From Eremophila alpestris peregrina (Eukaryota > Chordata > Aves > Passeriformes > Alaudidae), in the NCBI GenBank assembly GCA_009792885.1, contig WMCF01000121.1, positions 1,063,262 through 1,127,261 of the forward strand: a stretch of 64,000 nucleotides of DNA. Direction: 5' to 3'. Both the position numbers and the translations under genes were made by a program. Shown piece after piece: positions 36,901 to 49,292 of the stretch. Below the pieces are notes generated by a model. That model had not been told where the DNA came from. It saw nothing but the letters and a program-made list of their open reading frames with translations, and made no database searches. Position 1 is the first letter of the stretch; every line of letters starts with the position of its first letter.

Positions 36901-39900
36901 AAAACATGCACAAAGACCAGTGCTTTGGAAGACCACAGGAAGCCTGAAACCAATTCCTTTTCAAGAAAGAATATCTCAGTTTTGTAATCAACTGCAAAGA
37001 GGTAGAGCAAATGTTTTTAAATGTTCATGTCTGATACACAGAAATACTATGCCTATGCCTTTAGTATCACTTGTCTTCACTTTGTAAACATCAATTGCAC
37101 CAGAAGACAGTCCAAAATCAAATTATACTTGGTTACAAAATCAGAGGATAACACAGAACATTTCCTTTTCTAACAGACAAAAAATTTTACTATAATTTCT
37201 CATTTTTCAAAGACAAAAGTCTGTCTTCAGATTAAATACTGAGCAATAAATTGTCCTTGAGCAAAGAAAACTTAAAATAAATACAGATGTCAAGTAAATA
37301 GTGATCTGCCTCCTAGGTACAAGACATCCAAGGGAATACTACTTGGCATTACTGGAAAATTACATAAAAGTGAAACACAAGTCTTGTTTCATCTCCATTT
37401 GTCTATCTTTTGTATGAAATCAGAATCATAGCCCTATTTATTAAAAAATCCCTCTCCACATCTCTATAATTTTTTTTCTTTTCACACTGGTGTATTATAG
37501 AAGGATTTTAATAAAAATAGAATTCCCATGAGAATAAAATCAGCACAAGTAACTAGAAATGAGATGTACAACTGAAAATATTAAGTCTTTAAGATCAAGA
37601 AATAATTTGTCCTAATTAATTAGCTCACCTACACGACTCTCTAAGGCATATATGGAAAAAATACTCAAGTATTTTCATCTTGCAAGTGCATACCTACATA
37701 CTATAGATGACTTCCTATCACCATCCAAATTGTCCATAAATTTTTTTATCACCATCCAAAATGCTAATGCCATTACAATCTTAGTTTTTGAAATGACACC
37801 TATGAAAAATAGCCAAATGACTGGATGCCTGAGCTGTGAATAGACAGAATTGTCCACACAAAATGTGCTAGAGCCCAAATGTTCACTTGGTAGAAAACTA
37901 GGATTGTAATAGAAATATTTGATTTCTAAATTGAACTGGAAGAGGTTGTCTTCAGAAAGAAGTAGTTGTGTGGTCCCCTTAAATCCCGGTCAAATGCTGT
38001 GGAGAATTTAATGCATTTACTATTACTTTTACACTAATGTACTAAAAAGCATAACTTGGCAAATTGTTAGCACACAGTTCACAATAACATAAGTTATCAT
38101 GGTTTGTCCTTTAAGCAGTTTAGGAACAGCATTAACTTCTTTGCAGAGGTACCTATATCAAATACTAAACTAAATTACCCAGGCTCTTTAAACATGCACA
38201 CAAAGTATACATGTATTTGTAAATGAGGAGGTGTTAGACTAAACAGAGATCTCAGCAGCAATGCCTGGAGATAGTGGAAACAAACTTGAATTCTTTGTTA
38301 TACAGTAGGGAAAGTGGTCTGCATGGTGTACATGATTTCAGGAAGCTCTGAAATTCACACTTATCTCTTGAAGGTGAAACCACCTTGCTCTCTTAGGTTC
38401 ATTTTAAAGCAGTACAATTTCTTGTTGAACTACAAGCAAAAATGTGTTTCTTTATCTTCAATTTTATTTTCTTTTTACCAATATCAATTTCTTGAGCTCT
38501 TTCAGTCCCCTGGGATTACAGGTTTTATCAGAATTTTGAATGAATAGTAAACTAGAATAATACACCTTGTTGGCACAGAATAATTTTTATTTTATATCAA
38601 CTAAGCATGATTCCTATTCATTTCTGAACATTATAATATCCAGCATAAAAGAGTTACAATCTTCACATTCATGCACTGTTCTTGCAAGGTAATTCATATG
38701 CCCTAGAGACATTTGATTGTGTAAATCACCATTTCCCTTATCTCAAATATTTACACAAAACCAATTTCAAATCCTGTTTTCAGTTTATTTTCCTGTGCTG
38801 CTAGTTCTTCTTTGGTATAATTGCTAAGTTTGGATAAGAGTGGGCCTTGGGCTGCACAAGTGACTTCTCATAGTCTGATGTAGTGAATATGTAAGAATCA
38901 ATTACTGCAATAATTATATACCCAGGGTCACAAAATAAGCATTTTTTCCTCAGGATTGGGGTAAAAATTTAGCAAGAATTATATCCTACGTTTCTAAGAT
39001 CATTGTCATTTAGGTGGTACTTAAAAGAAATTTATGGTAGACAGTGTAATGGACTTTCTGAAGCCTCATTTTAGTGCATTAGGTCATCTCTTACAACATT
39101 CTAATCCAGTCCTTTGTTTTGAATCACTTGTAATATATAAGTAACTGCATTTATGTCAGTCACTGAAAGGTAGAAAAATATTTTCTCTGTTGCCAGCTAC
39201 TACAAAAATTTGTGACCATTTAAAGTATTCTAGCTTGTATTATGAAAACTATAAGTCTAATGAGAAAGCAATAGAGTAAATATATCATGAAAAGGACATT
39301 TTTTATAAAATATAATTTACATTATACAAGAGCATTGAAGAGAAGAGGCAACACTGTGAAACTATTAGAATGAATAATACAGATTGAAATCTAAAGCGAT
39401 TGTTAATGAGACATGTAAATAAAATTTGACCAAAGGAATCCTGGGATACTGCAGGGCCTCCAGAAATAGAAATATTTTGGTTTTCCCATTCACTGAAACT
39501 CTTTAAAATTATGTCTACCAGATTTTTTTTTTAATTGTATTTCTTGAAATATTATATGTAAAGGCATACAGAGTGAACATATATGGAAGTAATGTTGATG
39601 TGGTCTTAATATTGTTCAGTACAGTTTTAGGAACAACAATAGAAATTGTAGAAAAATGGGATTATTGTTCACTTATACTCAAGAACTACAAGAAAGACAC
39701 ATATGGGATCTATATTCTTCCAACACTGTCGTTTTCAAAAATATAATTAAGACATGCTAAATACTGCATTTCAGATTAAATATAATATATTTTTAAATTA
39801 TGTTGAGACATTAGCTCTGCCTAAGTCAGTTTCACACTGCAGCAAATTCTGCCTCTTGGACATTTCTGGGATACTTCTGTGCACACAATTACTGAGATTA

Positions 39901-40536
39901 AGAGAACTATGTTTTTTCATGCTGTGATATGTTGCTGAGGAAAATGAGGTCTTAGAGTTGAAAGCAATCAAGTTTGTCAGATGCAAACAGAAAAAACAGG
40001 TGACATAGAAACAACTTCAGTGCAGTGAGCTTAATGGAATATAACTCCATCAAACTCGTTTGGAGATTAGATAAAATAACCTTAGACTAAGTATGTAATT
40101 AACTGAAGTCAGTAAAGAGACTTGAATTAGAGTTTAACTTTGTTGAATGATAAATTTTCTTTAGTTGCAAATACAGGGAAATGGTAAATCTGACAAAGAA
40201 AACACTTTGGTAAACTAAAAGGAAGCTCAAGAAACATAGAAGTTTTGCAAAATATGAATTGAGGATTTCTTGACTAAAGTCAGTACCTGAGTAAAGATCT
40301 GAATGAGGAAGAATACTGTGAAGTTAACATATATGGAGCTTGAAAGCAGTTGTAAATATGTCTGTGCAAATATGTTGTTTGTTGTATATTTAACAGACTT
40401 TGAGAAGTGAAAGATCTGTTGGAGTGAAATTTTACAGTAGAAAAGAGAAGATACATATTACATGTTCAGAAGGAAAAATTACCTATATATTATCAACTTA
40501 AAATTTTTCTGTGATCATTTCTATGAAGTAGTTGTT
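33906..40536. other. AT-rich noncoding sequence, no gene seen
   Basis: About 6.6 kb with no supported gene or clear transposon. The segment near 34070-34270 looks unusually structured in motif content (see findings). A direct repeat of tatcaccatccaaa occurs at 37716 and 37747. T-runs near 34627, 36389 and 39522 are simple low-complexity. Confidence 0.55.
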
Positions 40537-40697
40537 AAAAAAAACCCAAAAAACCCCCAACACAAAACAAAAAAAAAACCAAATCAAAACACCAAAACAA
40601 AAACCTCCAAAATAATGAAAAGCAACAACAAAACCCCCAAAAACAATAACAAAAAACTCCAAACAAACGAAAAAAAACCCAAACCCCCCGAAAAAAG
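40537..40697 (+). repeat. A/C-only low-complexity tract (G/T on the other strand)
   Basis: About 160 bases almost purely A and C with runs such as aaaaaacccccaac and caaaccccccg. The complementary strand alternates T-runs with runs of 3-6 G, so it could form G-quadruplexes. The 113-codon open frame across it is Lys/Asn/Thr/Pro repetition and not a gene. Confidence 0.9.
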
Positions 40698-42045
40698 GTT
40701 TCATGTGGACAAAATTATTAACAGTACTTATTACTTGATTTTGCTTTCTTTTTTTTTCAATTTGGAAAGAAATGTGAAGACTAGCAGTACACTATTAAAT
40801 TGATCATACAAATACCTAGGATTGTAACTGCTTGCTTGAACAAGATTGACATCTACCTTAACTATCTTCAAGGCAGGTCTTTAGAAGAGAAAGCAAACTA
40901 AATACTTTCAACTAATTTAACTTTGTCAAGCTTCTTTACTGCAAAGTTGGTCGACTTACAGAGTTTATGATTTGCTACGTTTCTTTTGCTCAACTTGATA
41001 TATCCCCTCCACTATTTGCTAATTCTCTCCAAGGTATCTCATCCTCATAAACATTTTTGCATATCTATTAGGTAAAATACAATCTTGATAATTTAGATTA
41101 GCCCTCAAAAAAAAAAAAATTAGGAATGTGACTTTGTACATACCTCCTTCAATTAATCACCCTGCCAGAGCCTCTTAATTCTCTGCTACAGCACAGAATT
41201 GTGCAATGTAGATCCAGCTGTTGGAACTCATCTGTCCCTACACTCATAACTCCTGCTTCTCTCCGAGATGTGGGAGACCATGGCTTGTCTCTGCTCCACT
41301 TTGATCTTGGGATGCAATGACTGTGACCTTACACAGGAGACAGAAACTTTCTTCTTCCCACTTGCACTGTGCTGCACATTCCCAGAAAGCAAATTTCTCA
41401 AGCTTGAAAGCTAAATGAGCTGAAATCTCAGCACAGGCTGCACATAGTTAAGTGAAAGCAACTTCTCGGCAGTTTGTTTTACATATGTGATACTAGCAGA
41501 AGCCTCTGTCACAATTAGAAAGTTCTGTCTTCTGTGTGAGTTAACAATATGACAAAAACATATAACATATAATGTTATCGGTGATAACATTATATTTCCT
41601 TTAGATTTTGAGAATGCAAGGATTTGATTAATGAAATTATGTGCTTTTCTGTCACTGTGAGTTTAATAACTTTCTAAAGCCCTTTCACTTGTAGAGAATT
41701 TTGAGACGTGTACATAATAATTTAAGTAGAATAGAAGCATCATTTTGAATTAAGTTTGTCCTTTATACCAAATGTAAACTATTCCATTTACAGGGGTTTT
41801 AAAGCCCTGAAAGCAAAAAGTAGCCAAAAATCAAAACAAAGCCCATGGCTCACTCTATTTATAGTCTGGGGGTTTTCTCTAACAAGATATCATTTACTTT
41901 AGTGCAATGTGCTTGGTTTTCTAGTAAATAACATTTACTCTGTGAAACTTCGTTTGTTCTAATGATAGAGTTAGGTTCCGCTACTGACCTTCACTAATGT
42001 AAATTATTAAGATGGAAAACATCCTTGGATATTTTGCTGAAAATA
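40698..42045. other. Noncoding sequence, no gene seen
   Basis: No supported gene. Contains the perfect hairpin at 41567-41595. Confidence 0.55.
41567..41595. repeat. Perfect 13-bp inverted repeat with 3-nt loop
   Basis: The arms are atataatgttatc and gataacattatat around ggt, with no mismatch. It is longer than the other short palindromes noted here. Confidence 0.9.
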
Positions 42046-42182
42046 TTACAGATTTACAGAATATTCTGAGTTGGAAGCAATTCACAAGGATCACCAAGTC
42101 CAACTGTTAAGTAAATAACTCATGCAGAGATTGAACTCACAATCTTGGTGTTACTAGTACCATGCTCTGAGACACAGTTCCT
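42046..42182 (-). mobile_element. tRNA-Ile-derived SINE with CR1-like tail (TguSINE1-like)
   Basis: On the minus strand the head reads tcagagcatggtactagtaa, then caccaag, then a B-box-like gtgagttcaatctc. These line up with the tRNA-Ile D-arm to T-arm (TTAGAGC-TGGTGCTAATAACGCCAAGG-GTGGGTTCGATCCC). The head is followed by a tail tggacttggtgatccttgtg, then gaattgcttccaactcagaa and tattctgt, which is the CR1 3' terminus needed for mobilisation by CR1 reverse transcriptase. The A-box region and anticodon loop carry substitutions, so it is not a tRNA gene. From memory, this composition matches TguSINE1 of zebra finch, which supports a songbird source. Confidence 0.8.
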
Positions 42183-43539
42183 TGACACTTTTTTAAAAAA
42201 AATTTAACCTATTTCTTTGTAAAGGTTGAGTTAGAGTTCTGAAACTTTACAATCTCTTAATGAGATGAGTGGCAAAAACTATTTATCCAAGGACATAAGA
42301 TTTAATGTGCATGCAAACTTTACTTCTACAGAGGCTGATTAAAATATCTTCTGTTTATAGCAGGGGTTTAAGAGGTGATCAAAAGCCAAAAGTAATGGCA
42401 ATTCAGATTTTTAAAAAAGTTTCAAGTAATAAGAGAATGACATTTTAAATTGTCTGAAGTAAATAAAAATGCAATTTGTAGTAGTCATTAAGTAGGCAAA
42501 TGGAAGAGAGTGTCTGACAACTTATCTGTACTTAGTAGATATATCAGCATGTGGCTTTTGACTTATGATAGATGAATAAGCTGTGTACTCCCCAAGTATA
42601 TAAGACCAAAACATTTGAACATAAAATACAGGATTTCTTTTTTATTTTAACAGACTATTCTACTTTTCAAATAATCAAATTATCTGATTTTAAGCTTAAA
42701 TATAAAAGCAAAACCAAACCAAAACAAATAGCTTTTAAGGATGAAACCTCTTATTCCAACTTTATACACGAACTAAAATTTTGCAGCTGAATCAAAAAGG
42801 TATGAAAATAAGTGGGTTATAATGAAAATGTTTACATAGGTTTAAGTATTCAATACTAGCAGGTATCGCCATTATACAAAATATCCTGGATAAAACACAC
42901 AAAAAAATCCAAACAAAAAAAAACACTGCTCCCCCTCAAAAAAGCCCAATCAAGCCCAAAACACAAAGCCCCAGGAGTCCCAGAAGGAAAGCCTTAATAT
43001 TTTTGGATTTGTTCTTGATGAAAGGGAAGAATGGAAAACATTAGAAACAAAATCATAAGCTTCTAGTAAAAAAATATTTCAGCCATTCTCTCCTTATTGC
43101 TTAATGGGACATATGACTAATGAACGGCTTTGCTGTAACAAAACACTTGTGTAAAGATCTCAGGGGTGCATCTTAGGACCCATATTGAAAGAGTTGGTTA
43201 AGATATTTGCTATAAAATAAAGTTTAAATTTTTTCTCAATTAAATCTTTTGATGTTATTCTCAAACTAATAGGAATAAGAATAAAGAAAAGTAAAAGCAT
43301 GTTGGGTTTAAAGATGTTGAACACTCAGAAAAAAAAAAAGAAACACATGCTTTCCTTATTTTTTCCCCATTTTTATGTCATTAATTTGGCAGGTTTTTTA
43401 TCACAGACTAATATTGACTAAAGTTTGATAACTGTCTTGGTGTGCTTATGTTGGGGGTTAGGTTTATTTGGTTTTTACTTATAGATTTTTTGACCCGTAA
43501 CTTGCTAGGAAACTAACTATTCAGTACTTATTGGTACTT
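42183..43539. other. AT-rich noncoding sequence, no gene seen
   Basis: Contains an A/C-rich low-complexity stretch at about 42893-42975 (cacacaaaaaaatccaaac...) and nothing recognisable as coding. Confidence 0.55.
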
Positions 43540-43544
43540 AAGCA

Positions 43545-44365
43545 GAATGAAGTGGCCAAAGGAGAGGAGAGGAGTGTAGCACCTGGCTACACTGTTTTGT
43601 CTATGGGAGTTTCTCTCAGAGGGGGAAGATACCGCGAGTTGTGGGGGCAGGTGAAGGACAGGGCTGGGGGCAGCTGCTCTCTTGCTCTCAGCATCAGAAG
43701 GAGGAAGGGCAAGCTGCTGCTTACTGTGGGGAGGATTCACTGTCACCACCAAGGTCCAGTCCTACCTAGGGATCTGCCACCATCTGCTCGTGTGCCTGGG
43801 AATTCTGAACTCACCTTCTCCTGCCCTGCTGGGAGCGGGGCCACCACTGTCCCACCCCCGCTGCTTCTTCAGCACTGCCCTGGGTCTTTGCTACGCTGTA
43901 GCCCCACAACCTCCATCCTGCCGGGACATCCCACAGTTCCAGCTGCCACCTTCTGATACATCTGAGCTTCTGATACATCTCATCCACCAGCCCGGGATTC
44001 CTGCTCATTCCTGCTGTTCCAGCTTGGTGCTCCTCAGAGTCCTACAGAGGCACTGAAATCAGACTGCCCCAGGGTTTTGTGAAGCAAAGCCTCTCCTCCA
44101 TCCCCTCCCGTCTGGGATGAGAAGGCTTCGGGTTCCTGCTTCTGTTTTGTTGTTATTATTATTTACAACAATATAGTTATTGTTGTTTTGTTTATCTTGC
44201 TATATATACTAGTAAAAAATTGTTATTCCTATCCCCATACCTTTGCCTGAGAGCCCCTTAATTCCAAAATTATAATAATTCAGAGGGAGGAGGTTTACAT
44301 TCTCTATTCCAAGGGAGGTTCCAGCTTTCCTCTGGCAGACACCTGTCTTTCAAACTGAAACAGCA
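43545..44365 (+). mobile_element. Solo LTR (endogenous retrovirus), related at its 3' end to the 61.4 kb LTR
   Basis: The last part reads tagtaaaaaattgttattcc, tatccccatac, tgagagccccttaattcc, aaaattataataatt, then ggaggttt and cacctgtctttcaaactgaa and ends in CA. It matches the reverse complement of 61419-61580, which ends ...ctgtctttctaaaccaagaca. The upstream part (43545-44110) is GC-richer and does not match the 61 kb copy, so it is a different subfamily or a chimera. A short direct repeat (cttctgatacatct twice) lies near 43952-43983. No coding function: the frames of up to 141 codons here lie in the GC-rich LTR. The 5' boundary is uncertain. Confidence 0.65.
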
Positions 44366-47156
44366 TATTTCCTAAAAATGAATACAGTGAGCACCAGTTT
44401 CCCCAAGACAGCAGAACAGCTCCAGAAAATGAGGTATCTGAACATTAAATTTCCTTAAAAGATATTGTCCTCTCTATTTAATTTCCTGTGCTTCTGAGCT
44501 TTCAGAAAAACTGATGCTATCTAATTATTTAATTTTTTATAAGTCAAATTTCATTGATCTTGCAATTCCACCAAACCTTTTTCCTTTGAGGAGCTCATAT
44601 TCTCTTACAGTTTTATGGAAATATGTCAGGTTACTAAAATTAATAGTATTTTCCACAGGGAGTCTGGATTCCTGGTTGAAAATTTAGAGTCCTGAAACCA
44701 TTTAACAATTTTTGTATGAGAAGAAAGCATTATCTCATACATACAAATGTTAATTTTTCCCTTGATGTCAGACCTGAGCACACAGTTTTCAAAAACTTGA
44801 CAAATGAAATTACTAGAGTCTGACTGCAGAAAATTCCCTGATCCGTCTATTGATAGACTCTCTAGCATATTTCTATCATGCAAGAATAGAATGTGACATA
44901 AAAGAAATGCCAGCAGAAAATTTATATCAGCAATAAAAAAGGTAAATTGAAGAGAACATTTTCAGCTTTGATATTAAAATGGACTTTCAGGGTGATCCAG
45001 GTGGAGTTGCCAGGATCCATATGAGAAATGTAGACTTTTCTTCACAGTAATGTTGTGGGTCTTTCTAAAGTTATTTTGGTTTTTAACTTTAAAGAACATA
45101 TTGTCTCATATTGTGTCTAAACCTTGTCTGAAAGGGCACAAAATGTTCCTGGGAGTTCCTGGGATATAATGATTCAAGAATTTAGCCACATAATGGTCTT
45201 ATATGTGCTAATATTTTCAGAGAAATGCTTCGTAAAGGGGGAATCCAACAGACTAACAGAGTGCTTTTGAGTGAAAATATATCCTATTTAAAGACACCTA
45301 CAAAAGTCACAGGAAAGATAAATTTGCCTAATATAGAACTGCAGAGGAAATCAAAGCTATCTACAGGGATCTGGTCAGTGAATTTTGGAGAATTCTTTAG
45401 GAAGAATAGAGGCAAAGAAAAGAAACACATAAAATGTAATGATTGTTCACCTTTTATTATCACATTATTTTTATTTCTAAGTAAGATATATTTGGGTATT
45501 AGTCATATGATAATGCTACACTTAAAATAATAAAAGGAACCCCTGGATACTTACTTGATTTTTATTAGACTTATTTGAACTGATTTTAATTAAATAATAT
45601 AATAAATTCTCCATGTATATATATATGTGTGCTTATGAATGAATAATACATACAATATAGGTTGCAGATTGTTCTACAATAGTAACAGTTGGTGAGACAA
45701 GTCTTGAATTTTTTTTCCCGGGAATGTTTTCAGGAAAAGTCCCCAAAACTAAACTGGAGGATAGAGGAAGACTGAAAAGCAAGCTTTTCCAAGGTTACCA
45801 AAATTTAACCAGTAAAAATATTTCTATTATTTGTTTTAAGTTAAACATCAATTTACACCCTAACAATCTTTCTGAATTTTCATTCAAAACAATAATAGTT
45901 AAAAGTCTTTAAGTGGAAGAGTATTTTTTATTCAATCTCCCTCTCTTTCTTGTCATGGCTAAGTTCAGCTATTGCAAACACAATTGCAGCACATTGTGTT
46001 GCACAGGTGCTGATCCCTCTCACAGGTGCTGGTCTCACAGGTCCTGATCCCTTTGTGGTGTTAGATCTACAAGCCAAAGAGCAAAGGAATTTAAAGAATC
46101 CAAATCTCTCTCAAAACATACAAAGTTTTATTATATTCTTTATTTAACTTTTCAGATCTTCAGTTTTCCATAGTATTGAAATAACTTTATGTATAATGAG
46201 GAATAAAGAATACACTTAACTCAAAACCACTGATGTACCATGATTTGCCATAATATCCATGCAGATATATAAACTAGTATGAAAAAAAATTATTTTACGT
46301 CAAAACCTGATTTTAAGAGGTTGGACAATTTTTTTGAAGTTGTATTTTTCTGTGTATTGACTTCATCATCCCTATTCGACCTCACAGTGAGTTTTATAAA
46401 CACTTATATAATTCATCATGTTCATGCAGCTATAAAGATATAAAACAATGTTTAATTTCTGAAATTGGCTGAATTACTTTTTTCTGCAATGTTAAATGGT
46501 GGGGGGGGGGGTGATGTTGTTTGTTTCTTGGAATCATGTGATGTAACTGGCTCTTTTTTCTACAATCTGGACTCTCCTCTTAATTATCTAATAACTAATT
46601 TTCAGACTATGGAGTATACAAAATTTGGAATTCTATTTCATATTCCATTAACTATTTATAACTAAATCCTGACAGTGTCAACAATTGTTCTCTATTATGC
46701 AAATAGTGCATTATAAAATTTAAAGACCTACCAATTGAACTCAGCACTACTTTTCAATATCTTCTGTCTTTTGTAACTCTTATTTCTGAGGGAAAAAAAA
46801 AAAACATACCTGAGGGATTCTAGAGGTAAAAAAGTCTTGCATCACATTGGAAGAATTTTCTCAAAACCCTAGTAGGTAATCTTGGCTCTCTCCACATACG
46901 TACAATGTGCAATCTTATTTAAAATGCAATTGTCTGTTCACGGTTGTCAATTTAGAATATTACTCTTCCTTCTGGAAAGTCACTAAGTAGCTTTAGGAGA
47001 AGAAAAAATCACAGGTCTTCTCATCTATATTTCAATCTGCTCAAAATGCTGTACTTTCCCTTAAAAATCTTACCTGTCTTCTCACAAGTAAGGGAGAAAC
47101 CACAGAGGATGTTTTTTCTGACCTCTGCTCACCAGAAACAGCCTTGCTGAGACACA
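44366..47156. other. AT-rich noncoding sequence, no gene seen
   Basis: No supported gene. Includes TA microsatellite near 45616, a G11 run near 46500-46511, and a loosely repeated cacaggtgctg / tgatccctct stretch near 46003-46055. The 101-codon frame at 45225-45530 is Lys/Asn/Ile-rich with no recognisable domain. Confidence 0.5.
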
Positions 47157-47291
47157 AAATAACACAACAAAGAAACCTTGCACACAAACAAACAAAAACA
47201 TCAATCAACCAAACAAAAAGATTTCAAACAAAAATTAAAAAAAAAACAAAAAAAACCCCAAACACCCCCACCAAAAAAACCCCCACAAACT
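47157..47291 (+). repeat. A/C-only low-complexity tract
   Basis: The stretch is A/C-rich, with caaacaaacaaaaac early and ccccaaacacccccacc then aaaaaaacccccac late. The complement carries several runs of 4-5 G separated by T, similar to the tract at 40.5 kb. Confidence 0.9.
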
Positions 47292-49174
47292 CTGCTGCCC
47301 TGGTGATTATTATGTACCTTCTAAGTAACTGATAAAACCAACCACATGATACTACTCTGCTTTCAATTTCTACCTGTGGCAGCAGACATCCCAGGGACAG
47401 ATTTTTTGAAGTAATGCCTCAATGGTTCCTTTTCATGTGCTCCTCCTTTTTTGTCCCTTTTGGTATGGGGAAATAAAGTACTGGTAAAGATCCCACTCTT
47501 GTAACAAGTCAACCAGAGTTGTTGTCTACTATTTGCACAGTTTTATACTGTCAAATTTGTTATTCTTCAGTGATTTTAATGACTAAGTAAAGACAAAAAT
47601 AAGTAATTCCTTTGGTGCTTGACTGTATTCCAAAATCTTGTCCTTTGCATTTATCTGTTACTAGTGAAGACCACAAGAATAATGCATATTATTTGTATCT
47701 AGAAGTGGCATTAATTCATAATTATAGAGACCAAATACACATGTGTCCATAAAGTCATTACACAGAGGAGAGATGGAGAAGAAATGGGGAGAGAGAAGCA
47801 ATTTTTTGAAACTTCAAGTGGATTGCAGAAAAACACAGGCTGATCTCAGGGGTGCATCTTTCCAGTTCCCTGAACTGATGTGTACAAAACACACATCATA
47901 AGTCTGTCAGCATTTTTACTAGCCCCTGTGGGAGGTGTTACCTTCAGCTCTGCATTGAAAGAGAATGAACATTCTCAACAGAGGGAATGTGACTTTTTTT
48001 ATGGCACTGTTAACACAGGAAAAAGACTCCTCTGAAGTGTTCTGTACATGCATAGAGCCTGAGGAAAGAAAAAAAAATAAAAAGATTGTGTATCATCTCT
48101 TTGTAATGGATTAGATGTTGTTTGTTCTGAGATTTTTTTTTTAATATATATATATATTTCTTCTTGCTGTAACCAAGCAAATTTTTAGCTGTCCTAATTA
48201 GCAGGAATGTAAGATATCACAGTTAAATATTAGTGTAATATCATATTCATTGGCTAACAATTAAAATGTACCTCAAGGGACATTTGTGTTTTTGGGAAGA
48301 GGCTGGGAGAAGTGTGACAAGGCATAAACATATGGGTATTCCATGAATTTAATCCACATAAAAGAAATTGTGTCCAATTACACGCGCTTTATTGAGACTG
48401 TAGTAGTGCTGCTTTTCAACTGGATGATATTTGTGACCTGAACTCACTCAGTTTTCTTGATTTTAAAGTTTTTATGCTTTTTGCTTGTTAGTTTGATTGT
48501 ATTTCTAAGAAATTTTCCTGCTTTCAGTGTCATTACTGTCACTTTCTTACCCCAATCAATTCAATGGCTGTACAGAATTGGTTCTGAAACTCTTTCTATT
48601 CTGAAAAAATGTGCAAAACACATGCTCTCTGGCAAGATGTAGTTCCTCCTAAAAAGCAGACCAATTTTAAAGGATTTGTAAAATGTGAGAAAAATATTTG
48701 AGACTTAGTGATATTAATCAGGAAGTTTTCTACTACTTAGATATAAAAGATCATTGAAATTTGACACATTTAAACTTCTAAAAAATACTATTTCAATGCT
48801 AATTAAGAAAAATTGTTAATCAGATGCTGTGAAGAAATGGGCAAACTAATTTTCATAAAAGAAGAAAAATTATTTTTCAACAAATGTGATTTTTGCGAAT
48901 GCATGTTTCCCTCTACATGTGGCCTTTTCCCCCGACACAAAATGTCAGAACTTTAAGAAAGTTGAAGGATGAAGTAACTGTGTGCAGAGAGTGAGTGGTA
49001 GTGTAGGAACACAAGTAGTTCCTTGTGTTTATAAAACCAGTTTTCTCTTATTCTGCAGCAGAAATCCCTTGTAAGCAAGAACTTGCAGGGAATTACATTT
49101 AAGGAGGTCTCCTTGTTCTGCTGAACTGGAATTGGAAGAGGAGACTGAGTGTTTAAAAAACATGTAGAACTGGA
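47292..49174. other. Noncoding sequence, no gene seen
   Basis: No recognised repeat or gene. TA microsatellite near 48143-48156. It shares the 19-mer gatctcaggggtgcatctt with 43156-43174. Confidence 0.5.
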
Positions 49175-49292
49175 GCTTAGGAACATGGTTTAGTGGTGGA
49201 CTTGGCACTGTTAAGTTAGGAATAACTCAGTGACCTTAGGGATCATTTCCAACCTAGATAAATTTTTTATTCTATTCTATAATTCTGTGATC
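49175..49292 (+). mobile_element. CR1 3' tail fragment
   Basis: ggaacatggtttagtggtgg, then acttggcactgttaagtta, ccttagggatcatttccaac and a terminal ttctattctataattctgtg. This is the last ~110 bases of a CR1 with its characteristic short terminal repeat. Confidence 0.9.

Noticed and set aside
40462..40803. 113-codon Lys/Asn/Pro-rich frame
   Set aside because: Translation of an A/C-only low-complexity tract.
42046..42182. tRNA-Ile gene
   Set aside because: The tRNA-like part has mismatches in the A-box region and anticodon loop, lacks an acceptor stem and continues into a CR1-like tail, as a SINE does.
43531..44056. Open frames of 124-141 codons near 43.5-44.0 kb
   Set aside because: They fall in the GC-rich part of an LTR and have no retroviral or cellular protein character.
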